A stretch of 64,000 nt of DNA from Arthrobacter sp. 24S4-2 (GTDB lineage: Bacteria > Actinomycetota > Actinomycetes > Actinomycetales > Micrococcaceae). The translations under genes were made by a program, and so were the position numbers. The notes under the pieces were generated by a model. The model was not told the DNA's origin. It searched no databases and worked only from the letters and a program-made list of their open reading frames with translations. Numbering within the stretch: position 1 is the stretch's first letter; the number at the start of each line of letters is the position of its first letter. Where the stretch lies: contig NZ_CP040018.1 of assembly GCF_005280255.1 (NCBI RefSeq), positions 4,278,001 to 4,342,000 on the forward strand, read 5' to 3'. Below are positions 51,936 to 62,378 of the stretch, in pieces.

Positions 51936-54082
51936 ATGGCTAGCGAAAGTGGCAAGAAGGATCAGCCGGCGTCCCAAAACGACACCGGTGTAAAGCGCCG
52001 GGGACTTCTCAGATTCGGAACCCTAGTAACTGCGCTCACTGGCGCTTCCGCATTTTCAGTTATTAGTGCCAATAGCGCCCAAGCCGCTTCAGGGGATAAG
52101 AGCCCGCCCAACTCATACGTTCCGGTTTCGGAAAAGGGCGCCCCCTCGGGTGTGGCAACCTTGGACGCAGCTTCGAAGATCCCGCCTTCCCAGCTTCCTG
52201 ACCTTTCTGCCACTTATGGACGCAAGGCGGTTTTCGACGTCAGAGATTATGGGGCCAAAGGGGATGGCGTAACCGACGACCAGCCAGCGATCCAGGCAGC
52301 GATCACCGCAGCCGGAATTGCGGGCCGAGGAACGGTGTTCGTCCCCGAAGGCCGATTCGTCTGCTTCACCCCAATATCAATCCCCTCAAACGTGACCATC
52401 GAAGGGGCAAGCCTCCGGTCAGTCCTCTACTTCTCTTGGACAACCTCGGCAGGCGGCTCCGTTTTCATCAAGAACAATTCCCAGACAACGGGTAACTCTG
52501 ACATCTCGCTCCGACGCTTTAGCATCGAAAGCGCCTACACGGGAGGACCGTTCGGGCAAGGCCCCCAAGGCCCGCGGCGGGTGTTTTGATGCGCAGGGTA
52601 GACGACTTCCTCTGCGAAGGCTTGCGCTTTTACCACGTGCCCGGAATCGCGATGGCCTACCAAGGCATGCGGCGTGGACGGTTCATCAACAATTTCATCC
52701 TTGATTGCGGGCGTGACGGTATCACTGGAGGCCCGTACCTTGAATGGCCGCTAGAAGATATTCATGTCAGCGGGAACTTGATCAACGGAGTTGGTGACGA
52801 CGCGATTGCTGTCCACGCCTACGCGGACAGCGCGACCCGCAACACGCAAGGCCGCCCGCACAGGATCGCTATAGTGGGAAACACGATTTTCGGGCAGGGC
52901 AGCTACATCGGAGCAGCCACCACTGCGTCAATGACGGCAGGTTCCGCCGCCGTGACAGGTAGCGGCTTCACATCATCGGATGTAAACAAGTTCATGGCTG
53001 TCCCCGGGGCGGGTGCCTCGGGTATAACCCATATATCTAAGATCGCGTCTTTCCAGGTCGATACCCAAGTTACGTTGGCGGATGCAGCCAGTGTGACGGT
53101 GACGAACGTTACCGTGAACTACAGCAACGGGGCAGGACGTGGCATTTTCCTTCACGGGCTCGAAGACTCCACCTGCACAGGGAACGTCGTGGATTCGACC
53201 TTCTCGCACGGCATTTCCGTTGCCGCCGACACTACGTCAGGTAACGGGCCTGGCGGCGTAGGCGGATGGCGGAACAGGAACGTAGCTATAACCGGGAACG
53301 TTGTGCGCAGGGGCGGGGCCGTTGGTGACGCCACGCAGCCAAGGTGGGGTATCCGCTTCACTGGTTCCGACAACTGCACCGTGAGTGGCAACACGGTTTC
53401 CGATTCCCCCGCTGTAGGCGTTTACTGTAGTGACATCAGTGGGTGCCATGTCGACGGAAACCACGTTCACGATAACGGGACACTCATCACCGACTACGGC
53501 ATTGACCTTGACGGCGTTTCGGAAGTCCGGAACGTGATCGCCTGCACAGTGAATGGGAATATTCTGACCGGCAACAAGGGCGGCGGTATCCGCAGCTACT
53601 ACACTGTGCGCGCACAGGTGAATAACAATTTGTCCTACAACAATGGAACAGCTGGCGCGGGAACCAACCCGAACGGCGCCGGGATCCTGATCCGTACCGA
53701 CAACTCTGCCACGGTCAGCGGAAACAACTGCTACGACTCGAGGAACAGCGGCAGCAAAACCCAGACGCACGGCATACATGTCGGTGTTGGCGGTGACCTC
53801 ACGTTTGTTGGCAACGACTTGCTGGGCAACAATGGCAGCGGCATCGACCTAGCCACTACGCCGACCGTGTTTATCAAACGGGGGAACAAGGAATCCGGCA
53901 CGACGCGCAGCAACTATGACCAGGATTATGCAGGTGTACGCCGCATGTCCGGTGCGGGGACACCTGAAGGAGTGGTTGCGGCGCCTGTCGGATCGGTCTA
54001 CTTCCGCTCGGACGGAGGCGCGGCAACTACGTTGTATGTAAAGGAATCCGGAACCGGCAACACGGGTTGGAGCGCGAAGTAG
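51936..54082 (+). pseudogene. Exported beta-helix (pectate-lyase-like) protein, one frameshift
   Basis: ATG 51936 starts with a twin-Arg-type signal (KRRGLLRFGTLVTALTGASA, then SAQAASG), followed by a pectate_lyase_3 start (VFDVRDYGAKGDGVTDDQPA). At 52587 a TGA ends the frame. TTG 52586 and ATG 52589 open the next frame, which carries a long right-handed beta-helix (NRNVAITGNVVRRGGAVG, NCTVSGNTVSDSPAVG, CTVNGNILTGNKGGG) to 54082. One lost base in the GC-rich run at 52570-52580 explains it. Intact length is about 715 residues. The TGATG overlap could permit re-initiation. It is likely an enzyme or tailspike-like lyase/hydrolase of exopolysaccharide. Confidence 0.8.
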
Positions 54083-55012
54083 GGGTCCCCGCCAGCCCTC
54101 CCGACCAGACCACATAGATCCGGTTTTCTCCCCTAACTGAACACCAACCCGACTGGTCTGCCATCGAGGTGCCAACTCCTGGTGGCAGAGGGCTCGACTA
54201 CCACTCCACCCAACATCGCGCTTCCCTCACTCACGACGGACATTTTTTGCACGGTACCCCTACAATGTCCCGCCCAGCAAAAACACCGACAGCGAGAGGT
54301 TGACCAGAGCGAAAAAGCCAAGCGAAATAGCATGCATACGGACATTCTGATCCGCCCCAAAAAGCGGAACGAAAGAAAAGATCTGACAAGATTCACCAGC
54401 GTTAATGTCTGGATCTGGGCTCTTGGCGCGTTACTTGATTATCGTGGTCGATGGCGCTGGTCGGCATTCCCATCAGGCGTTCTATGGAAATCATCGTGAC
54501 TTGATCGTTCCACATGAACAGCCGGTGCTTCAGCGTGAGCCGAATTGACGAATACGCTGCACAATCCCAAAAGCCCAGCCAATAATTGTACTATGGCGCG
54601 GGACTCATGCCCGAGTGCAGTCGTCAGGAGAAATGCCTGCTCCGTCATGTACCAGCGTAGGCGACTGCACAGCGGGGCATGCCGGTGACGCACGCGAGCA
54701 GTCAATGCATAGTAGAGAACTACCAATTCCTGATTCTTGTAAGCCCACCGAGGTGCGGCAGCATCCACAATGTCGTTGGCATTCGAGGACACCTGAGCAA
54801 AGCACATTTGAATAACCCTGTTTAGCTCACCCGGCTTCGATTTTATCTCTTGTGTTGCACACGGTCACGACCCAGGACTCGAGTGCCATACGACCGGTTG
54901 GGTGCGCTTCCACATTCCGGCAGTCGACGCCAACGGCTTCCCGTAGCCGTCAGCGAGTCCTCTGAGAATGCCTGCAACATCCAATGAAGCAGGCCACAAG
55001 CAAAACGGGGTC
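54083..55012. other. Long AT-richer gap without a supported gene
   Basis: Between the beta-helix gene and the E2 gene lies about 930 bp that is clearly less GC-rich. Minus-strand frames give membrane-like scraps (HAISLGFFALVNLSLSVFLL), but with stops and no credible start. It may be the remains of a polysaccharide gene. I see no RNA gene or repeat. Confidence 0.4.
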
Positions 55013-56509
55013 CTACATATCAGCCAGCACGGACCCCGGGGTCTCAATCGCATCAGCAACGTAGCGGAGGAATCCCCCCGCCGTTCCGCCGTCGCAGACG
55101 CGGTGGTCGAATGTGAGCGTCAGCTCGGTGACTCTACGGACGGCAAGGTCTCCGTTGAGGACCCAGGGCTTGTCTATGATCCGTCCAACGCCCAGAATGC
55201 CTACTTCCGGGTGGTTGATGATTGCAGCAGAGCCGTCCACACCAAACACGCCGTAGTTGTTCAGCGTGAAGGTGCCGCTGCCCAGCTCCGACGGCGTTGC
55301 TTTGCCCTTCCGGACGACCTCGGTGAGGCGGCGAATTTCGGCATCCAGTTCACGGGCGCTCATCTTGTCTGCATGGCGAATGGACGGCACCATCAGTCCG
55401 CGGTCTGTCTGGGCTGCGAAGCCCAGGTTGACTCCGTCGAATGCGACGATCTCCTGGCTGTCCCCGCCGGCAGCGTCCTCCGTGGTGACAATTCGGGTGT
55501 TCAGTTCCGGGTACTTCTTCAGTCCAGCGGTGACGAACCGCGCGATGAATGCCAGCAGGCCTGGGGTGTTGTGCGGGTCCGAATTTTTCAAGGCGGCACG
55601 CATCTCCACGAGGGCGGTGGCATCCACGTCGACCCAAACCGTGGCCTCTGGAATCTCCGAGCGGCTGCGGGTCATGTTCGCGGCCACTGCCTTGCGAATG
55701 CCCCGGACGGGGGTTCTGGCTGTGATGCCGAGTCCCGTGCGGGAGTCAGTTTCCGCACCAACCTCCACGGGCTCGACCAGCGAGCGCGGCGCAACGATCG
55801 GACGTCGGGTTTCGGCAGGCTCAGCCACTCGGTGTGGCTCAACGGTCGGACTGGGAGCAATTGCCGCTTCGACATCCTTGCGCATGATCAGCCCGCTAGC
55901 TCCCGAACCTTGGAGTCCCCCCAAGTCAACTCCATGGTCGCGGGCCATCCTGCGGACCAGCGGTGAAATCACGGCTCCGAGTTTGCCCGGCACGCGGGTG
56001 CGCATGAGCAGGAGATCGTCGGCGGCTTTCTCTGCGTCGCTGATCTTGGTTGCAACAGTGCCCGTCCCAGCGGCCCCGCCGGCCGGCTGCTTGCGGACGC
56101 GCGTGCGGCGGGCGACGCCGTGTCCGCCTGGCGTCCCATAGCCGATGAGGACGTTGCCGGAGCCGGCCTTTTCCTCATCCCGGTACGCCTCGGCTGCGGC
56201 GGTTTCAGCGTCCTGAGTTTCGACGGGCTGGGCCGCCGAAGACTTAGATTCAGCAACCGCAGTACCGATGGGCGTGACCGAGATCAGCGGCTTGCCCACG
56301 TCAAGGGTCTGGCCCGGCACGCCGTGGAGCACTGCGACGGTGCCGGCGTACGGCGAAGGGACCTCCACCATGGACTTGGCCGTCTCCACCTCGGCGATTG
56401 GCTGGTCGACTCGGATTTCGTCGCCCACGGCCACAAGCCAGTTCACGAGCTCGGCTTCGGTGAGGCCCTCACCCAGGTCCGGCAGCAGGAACACTTTCGT
56501 TTCGCTCAT
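55013..56509 (-). CDS. bkdC: Branched-chain 2-oxoacid dehydrogenase E2 (lipoamide acyltransferase)
   Basis: ATG 56509 (GGAAGA upstream, 4 bp after the E1beta stop) gives 498 residues. A lipoyl domain carries Lys45 in AEVETAKSMVEVPSPY. An Ala/Pro linker leads to the peripheral subunit-binding domain (LGAVISPLVRRMARDHGVDL, GSGASGLIMRKDVEAA). The catalytic 2-oxoacid acyltransferase domain includes GIRKAVAANMTRS, TFTLNNYGVFGVDGSAAIIN and the active-site TLTFDHRVCDGGTAG. It transfers the branched acyl group to CoA in catabolism of Val, Leu and Ile and supplies fatty-acid primers. The earlier frame start (to 56779) lies inside E1beta and is not used. Confidence 0.93.
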   Translation of the reverse strand: MSETKVFLLPDLGEGLTEAELVNWLVAVGDEIRVDQPIAEVETAKSMVEVPSPYAGTVAVLHGVPGQTLDVGKPLISVTPIGTAVAESKSSAAQPVETQDAETAAAEAYRDEEKAGSGNVLIGYGTPGGHGVARRTRVRKQPAGGAAGTGTVATKISDAEKAADDLLLMRTRVPGKLGAVISPLVRRMARDHGVDLGGLQGSGASGLIMRKDVEAAIAPSPTVEPHRVAEPAETRRPIVAPRSLVEPVEVGAETDSRTGLGITARTPVRGIRKAVAANMTRSRSEIPEATVWVDVDATALVEMRAALKNSDPHNTPGLLAFIARFVTAGLKKYPELNTRIVTTEDAAGGDSQEIVAFDGVNLGFAAQTDRGLMVPSIRHADKMSARELDAEIRRLTEVVRKGKATPSELGSGTFTLNNYGVFGVDGSAAIINHPEVGILGVGRIIDKPWVLNGDLAVRRVTELTLTFDHRVCDGGTAGGFLRYVADAIETPGSVLADM

Positions 56510-56513
56510 CTGA

Positions 56514-57626
56514 TCAGTCTTCCCACTGGAGGTCGTCAACGGCGTCGAGGATGCGGTCCACGCCGGGCAGGTAGTAGTGCTCAAGTTTCGGCGCCGGGTA
56601 GGGCACATCGAAACCGGTGACGCGCCTAATCGGTGCGGCCAGGTAATGGAAGCAACGCTCCTGGACCCGGGCGACGATCTCCGAAGACACCGACGCGAAG
56701 CCATGCGCCTCGGCGATGACCACGGCACGGCCGGTCTTACGGACAGACGCGCACACTGTCTCGTCATCGAACGGCACAATGGAGCGGACGTCGATCACTT
56801 CCAGTGAGCGACCTTCCTCTGCCGCCGCGGCTGCCGCGGCCAGCGCTGCGGGAACGGACGGACCGTAGGCGATCAGGGTCGCATCGGTGCCGGGGCGGGC
56901 GACGGCGGCGCGGCCTTCCGAGGAGGTCCCCCGCTCCGTGTTGGAGGTGTGCTCGGCGCGCAGCCCTTCAAGGTCGACCAGGTCCTTGGACCAGTAGAGC
57001 TTCTTGGGCTCCATGAACATCACAGGGTCATCGGAGTCGATGGCTTCGCGGAGCATGCGGTAGCCGTCGGCCACGGTGGCCGGGGTGAAGACCTTCAGGC
57101 CCGCGGTGTGGGCGTAGTAGGACTCGGAGGAATCGCAGTGGTGCTCCACTCCCCCGATTCCGCCCGCGTATGGGACGCGGATGACGATGGGCAGCTTGAC
57201 GGCGCCCTTTGTCCGGTTGTGCATCTTGGCAACGTGGCTGACGATCTGCTCGAAGGCCGGGTAGGCGAAGGCATCGAACTGCATTTCGATCACCGGGCGC
57301 ATGCCGTTCATGGCCATCCCCACGGCCATCCCGACAATCCCGGACTCGGCCAGCGGGGTGTCGAAGCAGCGGGACTCGCCGAAGGTCTTGGTGAGCCCGT
57401 CCGTGATCCGGAAGACACCCCCTAGCATCCCGACATCCTCGCCGAACACCAAAACGGAGGAGTCGGCGTGCATGGCATCCGCCATGGCAGTATTTAGCGC
57501 CTTGGCCATGGTGACCATCTGCGGCCCGGTTGCTTCAGCCGTGGCAGCTGCTTTGGCGGCGGCGCGGGCAGTCGCCGCGCTCACGTTGCCGTTGAACTCG
57601 GAGGAGGTGGTTACTGTGGGGCTCAT
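56514..57626 (-). CDS. bkdB: 2-oxoisovalerate dehydrogenase E1 beta
   Basis: The 370 residues include an Ala-rich N-terminal 35-residue extension and then the transketolase pyrimidine domain: MVTMAKALNTAMADAMHADS, VLVFGEDVGMLGGVFRITDG, RCFDTPLAESGIVGMAVGMA, YAGGIGGVEHHCDSSESYYA. The C-terminal transketolase domain (LEVIDVRSIVPFDDETVCAS, AHGFASVSSEIVARV) follows. It forms the alpha2-beta2 E1 with the product of the gene upstream. It overlaps the E1alpha stop by 4 bp (ATGA), so the three genes form a tight operon. Confidence 0.93.
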   Translation of the reverse strand: MSPTVTTSSEFNGNVSAATARAAAKAAATAEATGPQMVTMAKALNTAMADAMHADSSVLVFGEDVGMLGGVFRITDGLTKTFGESRCFDTPLAESGIVGMAVGMAMNGMRPVIEMQFDAFAYPAFEQIVSHVAKMHNRTKGAVKLPIVIRVPYAGGIGGVEHHCDSSESYYAHTAGLKVFTPATVADGYRMLREAIDSDDPVMFMEPKKLYWSKDLVDLEGLRAEHTSNTERGTSSEGRAAVARPGTDATLIAYGPSVPAALAAAAAAAEEGRSLEVIDVRSIVPFDDETVCASVRKTGRAVVIAEAHGFASVSSEIVARVQERCFHYLAAPIRRVTGFDVPYPAPKLEHYYLPGVDRILDAVDDLQWED

Positions 57627-58873
57627 TTTGCGGCCTCCGTATCTGAAGAGGAGCCAGTGCCGGCGTCTCGGGCGAGTTCGTCAGCGAGCATGGCGGACTG
57701 CTCCTTGAGCTGCGGCGTGGGCGTTGAGAACACGTACCGGAAAAGGTCCTGCGGGTCGACCGGGACGTCCTCGCCCAGCCCTTCGCGAAGTTGGCTTGCG
57801 ATTGCCTCCGCCTTCTCGGAAATCCGGGCGGCGCCGTCGTCATCCAGCAGGCCGCGGTCCGTAAGGTAGGTCTGCATCCGCTTCAGCGGATCCTTGGCCA
57901 CCCACTGGGCCACTTCGCTGTCCTGGCGGTAACGGGTGGAGTCGTCGGCGTTGGTGTGGGCCTGCATGCGGTAGGTGTGGGCCTCCACCAGGAGCGGGCC
58001 CGAGCCCTCGCGGGCCAGCTTCACAGCGCGGCCCAGCACGGCGAGAAGGGCGACGACGTCGTTGCCGTCCACGCGTTCGCCGGCCATGCCGTAGCCCACG
58101 GCCTTGTGGGCCAGCGACGGGGCCACGGACTGGTGGGCCAGCGGCACCGAGATGGCGTATTGGTTGTTCTGCACGAAGAACACGACAGGCAGGTGGAAAA
58201 CGGCCGCGAAGTTCAGGGCTTCGTGGAAGTCACCTTCGCTGGTGGCGCCGTCGCCGCACATGGCCAGGACCACGGTGTCCTCGCCGCGCAGTTTGGCGGC
58301 GTGGGCAACGCCAACGGCGTGGAGCAGTTGGGTGGTGAGCGGGGTGCACTGTATGCCGACCTTGTGCTTGGCGGGGTCGTAGCCGCTGTGCCAGTCGCCA
58401 CGGAAGAGGGTCATGGTCTGAACGGGATCCACGCCGCGTGCCATCACGGCCACGGAGTCGCGGTAGGTGGGGAAGATCCAGTCGCCGTCGGCGAGGCAGA
58501 GGGCGGCAGCCACCTGGCAGGCCTCCTGGCCGTGGCTTGAGGGGTAGACCGCCATGCGGCCCTGGCGGACCAGGGCGGAGTTCTGGTCATTGACGCGGCG
58601 GCCCACAACCAGTTGTTCGTAGGCGGCCAGCAGTTCGGCGTCACCCGGCAGCGAGTATTCGTGTCCCGGCTGCGCGCCCTGCTCGGTGTGGGGATTCAGT
58701 GCGCCGTCCTGATCCACCATCTGGATCTGGTGGCGGGCCGGCAGCATGTAGTCCTCCACCGTGATGCCGAACTTGCGTACAACCTCGGCTGCTGCGCCTT
58801 CGGTCACGTGGTTCCCGGCCGGCTGTTCCGGCGAGTCCTGCTCGAGGGCCGTATGGTCCGCGGAGATCGTCAT
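57623..58873 (-). CDS. bkdA: 2-oxoisovalerate dehydrogenase E1 alpha
   Basis: In this 416-residue protein the thiamine-diphosphate motif is VLAMCGDGATSEGDFHEALN with VFFVQNNQYAISVPLAH. The phosphorylation-loop-like region is VEAHTYRMQAHTNADDSTRY. The start at 58873 is followed by a poorly conserved acidic N-terminus. With E1beta it decarboxylates branched-chain 2-oxoacids. It is first in the operon, divergent from the Lrp-type regulator with a 160-bp shared promoter region. Confidence 0.94.
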   Translation of the reverse strand: MTISADHTALEQDSPEQPAGNHVTEGAAAEVVRKFGITVEDYMLPARHQIQMVDQDGALNPHTEQGAQPGHEYSLPGDAELLAAYEQLVVGRRVNDQNSALVRQGRMAVYPSSHGQEACQVAAALCLADGDWIFPTYRDSVAVMARGVDPVQTMTLFRGDWHSGYDPAKHKVGIQCTPLTTQLLHAVGVAHAAKLRGEDTVVLAMCGDGATSEGDFHEALNFAAVFHLPVVFFVQNNQYAISVPLAHQSVAPSLAHKAVGYGMAGERVDGNDVVALLAVLGRAVKLAREGSGPLLVEAHTYRMQAHTNADDSTRYRQDSEVAQWVAKDPLKRMQTYLTDRGLLDDDGAARISEKAEAIASQLREGLGEDVPVDPQDLFRYVFSTPTPQLKEQSAMLADELARDAGTGSSSDTEAAK

Positions 58874-59032
58874 TGGTCCGTCCTTCTGTAGCCACTATTC
58901 GCTTCCAGTATGGTCCTGAAGGAACTTTCGTATCCAGCCCCATGCAGAATCGTGGAGAAGTATGGAATTCTGACCTAGTCTGAGAGACGAAACGTAAGTG
59001 TGAGCTGGGTTACCGGCGGGAGTTGTGGACAA

Positions 59033-59497
59033 ATGGCAGAGACCGAGACAGACCAGGTGGCGGTGCCGCTGGATTACGTGGACCGGAACATCATCGCGGA
59101 ACTCACCCGGGACGGGCGGATGTCCGTGACCCAAGTGGCCGAGAACGTCCACATCTCAAGGGCGCACGCCTATACGCGGATCGCAAGGCTGACCGGCGAG
59201 GGTGTGCTGACCAAGTTCACGGCGCTGGTTGACCCTATTAAGGCGGGACTCAAGTCCTCCGCCTACGTGACGCTTAAAGTGCGGCAACATTCCTGGCGCG
59301 AGCTGCGGGAGCTCCTCCGGACCATCCCGGAGGTGCACCACATCGCTCTGGTCGGCGGGGATTTTGACGTCATCTTGCTAGTGCGGGCAGTGGACAACGT
59401 GGACCTGCGGAGGGTGATTTTCGACCAGCTGCAGTCCATGCCCGGAGTGCTGGATACGCAGACGTTTCTGGTGTTTGAGGATGTTGATACGCGCTAA
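59033..59497 (+). CDS. Lrp/AsnC family regulator (BkdR-like)
   Basis: ATG 59033 gives 154 residues. The helix-turn-helix is VDRNIIAELTRDGRMSVTQV, AENVHISRAHAYTRIARLTG, and the RAM ligand domain LKSSAYVTLKVRQHSWRELR, VHHIALVGGDFDVILLVRAV. Because it is divergent from the bkd operon it most likely regulates it in response to branched-chain amino acids, as BkdR does elsewhere (inference by position). The region 59498-59737 downstream has no gene and would hold the promoter of the next transcript. Confidence 0.88.
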   Translation: MAETETDQVAVPLDYVDRNIIAELTRDGRMSVTQVAENVHISRAHAYTRIARLTGEGVLTKFTALVDPIKAGLKSSAYVTLKVRQHSWRELRELLRTIPEVHHIALVGGDFDVILLVRAVDNVDLRRVIFDQLQSMPGVLDTQTFLVFEDVDTR

Positions 59498-59737
59498 TCC
59501 TTCCCGTCGTGGATTTCCCACCACTCCATGCAGGATTCACGCATCGTCCGCTTGATCCATAGTCGCCCACGTAATTACAGAAGGAAGTCCTGATAAGCGG
59601 AGCCTGATGTCGTCATCGTTCGGCGCAAAGAAAGTTCGAAGCACCTGCCGGGTACAATTGGCTGGACCGCACGAATATTGCCGTTCTGGTGGCGTCCCGT
59701 GTGACTGCCCCAGTTTTCGACACAGGGGGACCCCGGT

Positions 59738-61264
59738 TTGGATTTACGCGACTACTTGCGCATCCTGCGCCGCAATTGGATTTTGATAACCGCCATAACT
59801 CTTGTTGGGCTTCTCGTTGGTGGTGCTGCGGCCGTACTAACCAAACCCACGTATACAGCCGAGACACAGTTGTTCGTGGCCATACAAAGCTCAGGGTCGG
59901 TACAGGAACTTCAACAGGGAAACACCTTCAGTCAGGCGCGAGTTCAGTCGTACGTAAAGACGGTCGATTCCCCAGTTGTCTTGCAGCCCGCCATTGATAC
60001 TTTAGGGCTACAGGTCAACGCCGAGGATCTTTCCCAGCGTGTCACTGCAACAACTGACTTGAATACCGTCCTGATCAACATCTCAGTTGCAGATCAGTCT
60101 CCCGTTCAGGCCGCCGCCATCGCGCAAGCCGTTGCCAACAGCCTTATCAAGGCCGTGGACACTCTTGAGAAACCAAAGAACGGAGGCACTAGCCCCGTAG
60201 CTCTGTCAGTCATAAAACCCGCGATAGCACCTAATGCACCGTCTGCTCCGAACACGCGGCTGTACCTGATACTAGGACTGCTCATCGGCCTTGCATTGGG
60301 TGTGGGAATCAGTGTCTTGCGGTCCACTCTTGATAATCGCATCCGGGGCGAAGTGGATCTCCGTCGGATAACAGACGCACCTTTGTTGGGCGGCATTACG
60401 TTTGACCCTGACGCAGTCCGCAAACCGCTGCTGACGCAAGCAGCGCCCCAAAGCCCTCGTGCCGAATCGTTTCGACAACTCCGCACTAACCTCCAATTCG
60501 CCAATATATCTGGTCGCGCGAAGACTGTCCTCGTAACATCCTCACTTCCGGGCGAAGGGAAGAGCACGTCAGCTACAAATCTAGCCATTGCGTTGGCCCA
60601 GGCAGGGCAGACCGTTTGTCTGATCGATGCAGACCTCCGACGGCCAATGGTCAACGAGTATCTCGGACTTGAGCGCAATGCAGGCTTGACGACCGCTTTG
60701 GTCGGAGCAGCAGATGTCAATGACCTTCTGCAACCCTGGGGTGAAGACAATATGTTTGTATTAACCTCGGGTCAGATTCCTCCCAACCCCAGTGAACTGC
60801 TTGGCTCGGAGGAGATGGGCAACCTCATTAGGCGTCTCGAAGAGGCCTTTGACAGCATCGTTGTAGATGCCCCACCTCTTCTCCCCGTTACGGACGCGGC
60901 AGTCCTCTCTCAGCACGTGGGAGGAGTCGTCGTAGTGGTGGGATCACAAAAGCTGAGGCATCAGGATCTCGAAAAATCCTTGAACGCACTCAAAATGGTC
61001 GGTTCAAACCTTCTTGGAATTGTCCTCAACCGACTGCCAACAAAAGGTCCGGACGCCTACTCCTACAGCTACTACAGCCACGATTCGAAACCTGACAGCC
61101 GAGCTTCAGTCTCCAGCGGTACTTCGTCTGGTCGAGCCTTGGATCAGGCCCCAAGACGACCTCGCCCAATCGACGAGCGAGGCGGAACCTTCGATGAGAC
61201 GCTTCAGGACCCTAACCAACACCCTCCGCGTGTGTATCCTGCCAGCCGGTTCGGTTCCAGATAG
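59738..61264 (+). CDS. Wzz / bacterial tyrosine kinase (CpsCD-like)
   Basis: TTG 59738 behind GGGGGACC encodes 508 residues. The Wzz part has helices at WILITAITLVGLLVGGAAAV and YLILGLLIGLALGVGISVLR. The BY-kinase domain has Walker A VTSSLPGEGKSTSATNLAIA (about 265-284), Walker A' LIDADLRRPMVNEYLG and Walker B SIVVDAPPLLPVTDAAVL. A tyrosine cluster (YSYSYYSHD) near 441 is the autophosphorylation tail. It regulates chain length and export of an extracellular polysaccharide. Fusion of co-polymerase and kinase in one chain is usual in this lineage. Confidence 0.92.
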   Translation: MDLRDYLRILRRNWILITAITLVGLLVGGAAAVLTKPTYTAETQLFVAIQSSGSVQELQQGNTFSQARVQSYVKTVDSPVVLQPAIDTLGLQVNAEDLSQRVTATTDLNTVLINISVADQSPVQAAAIAQAVANSLIKAVDTLEKPKNGGTSPVALSVIKPAIAPNAPSAPNTRLYLILGLLIGLALGVGISVLRSTLDNRIRGEVDLRRITDAPLLGGITFDPDAVRKPLLTQAAPQSPRAESFRQLRTNLQFANISGRAKTVLVTSSLPGEGKSTSATNLAIALAQAGQTVCLIDADLRRPMVNEYLGLERNAGLTTALVGAADVNDLLQPWGEDNMFVLTSGQIPPNPSELLGSEEMGNLIRRLEEAFDSIVVDAPPLLPVTDAAVLSQHVGGVVVVVGSQKLRHQDLEKSLNALKMVGSNLLGIVLNRLPTKGPDAYSYSYYSHDSKPDSRASVSSGTSSGRALDQAPRRPRPIDERGGTFDETLQDPNQHPPRVYPASRFGSR

Positions 61265-61344
61265 CCCGTCTCGGGATCGGATCGCTCGGTTCCGGTGACA
61301 GCATTACTCCAAAAACAACGGATAACTAAGATCAAGGATTGTCT

Positions 61345-62289
61345 ATGAAGGCACTAGTTACGGGCGCCGCCGGGTTTATTGGCAGCTCCATTGTTAAGAG
61401 GCTACTGGCCGACGGCTATCAGGTAGTAGGGGTAGATTCCATAACTGACTACTACGACCGCGACCTCAAGGTTGCCAACATTAAGCGAAATGAGAACAGC
61501 GGATTCGAGTTTCTGGAACGTGATCTCAACGACATCGACCTTTCGGCGGCTCTCGATGATGTTCAGTATGTGTTCCACCAAGCAGGGCAGCCCGGTGTGC
61601 GGAAGTCCTGGGGCACTGACTTTGATATCTACACGAGGGAAAACGTTCAAGCTACACAACGGCTGCTGGAAGCGGCGAAGGGATCCTCTACGCTGAAGCG
61701 TCTTGTCTACGCGTCTTCGTCGTCTGTTTATGGAAACGCCGAACGATACCCCACTACTGAAATCGATCGTCCTCAGCCTGTCAGCCCGTATGGAGTGACC
61801 AAGCTCGCGGCTGAGCACCTCTGCTCTCTGTACGCAAGCAACTTTGGCGTTCCGACGACCTCCCTTCGTTACTTTACTGTGTATGGTCCACGGCAACGGC
61901 CCGACATGGCCTTCACCCGGTTCTTGAAAGCGGCCGAACTAGGTGAAGAGCTGCCCCTATATGGCACCGGCGGACAAATTCGGGACTTCACGTTTATCGA
62001 CGATGTCGTCACAGCCAATGTCCTCGCCGCAACGACCGAAACTGTGCCGGGCGCTGTCTACAACGTCGCTGGGGGCAGCAACGTATCTATGAATGATGTT
62101 CTGGACATTATCGAAGGACTAGTTGAATCACCGCTTCGAGTAAATAGAACGTCTGCCGTCGCAGGAGATGTCTGGCGAACCGGAGGTTCGACCGAACGAA
62201 TTGCAAGTGATTTATCATGGTCGCCAACCGTCTCCATTGAGGATGGCATCGCTGCACAGTTGGAGTGGGTCAAGAGCACCCTTCGCTAA
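61345..62289 (+). CDS. NAD-dependent UDP-sugar epimerase/dehydratase
   Basis: ATG 61345 (AAGGA seven bases upstream) gives 314 residues of an extended short-chain dehydrogenase. The nucleotide motif is MKALVTGAAGFIGSSIVKRL, the active site VYASSSSVYGNAE with SPYGVTKLAAEHL (YxxxK), and the substrate region RYFTVYGPRQRPDMAFTRF and RDFTFIDDVV. It resembles UDP-glucuronate 4-epimerases, so it may provide UDP-galacturonate for polysaccharide. It follows the BY-kinase gene by 80 bp and is closed by the terminator at 62351. Confidence 0.92.
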   Translation: MKALVTGAAGFIGSSIVKRLLADGYQVVGVDSITDYYDRDLKVANIKRNENSGFEFLERDLNDIDLSAALDDVQYVFHQAGQPGVRKSWGTDFDIYTRENVQATQRLLEAAKGSSTLKRLVYASSSSVYGNAERYPTTEIDRPQPVSPYGVTKLAAEHLCSLYASNFGVPTTSLRYFTVYGPRQRPDMAFTRFLKAAELGEELPLYGTGGQIRDFTFIDDVVTANVLAATTETVPGAVYNVAGGSNVSMNDVLDIIEGLVESPLRVNRTSAVAGDVWRTGGSTERIASDLSWSPTVSIEDGIAAQLEWVKSTLR

Positions 62290-62350
62290 TTCGCATAGAT
62301 CCGGCGCGTTGCAACACCTATTTCGCACCTCAACGTAATCCGATGCAATT

Positions 62351-62378
62351 GCTCGGCTGGAAATCCGGCCGAGCTTTT
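62351..62378 (+). terminator. Rho-independent terminator after the epimerase gene
   Basis: GCTCGGC (62351-62357) pairs with GCCGAGC (62368-62374) and is followed by TTTT. It lies 62 bp after the stop. Confidence 0.8.

Noticed and set aside
54439..54807. Minus-strand frame of 122 codons in the AT-richer gap
   Set aside because: It shows no domain, no ribosome site and scattered Cys/His. It is not distinguishable from chance.
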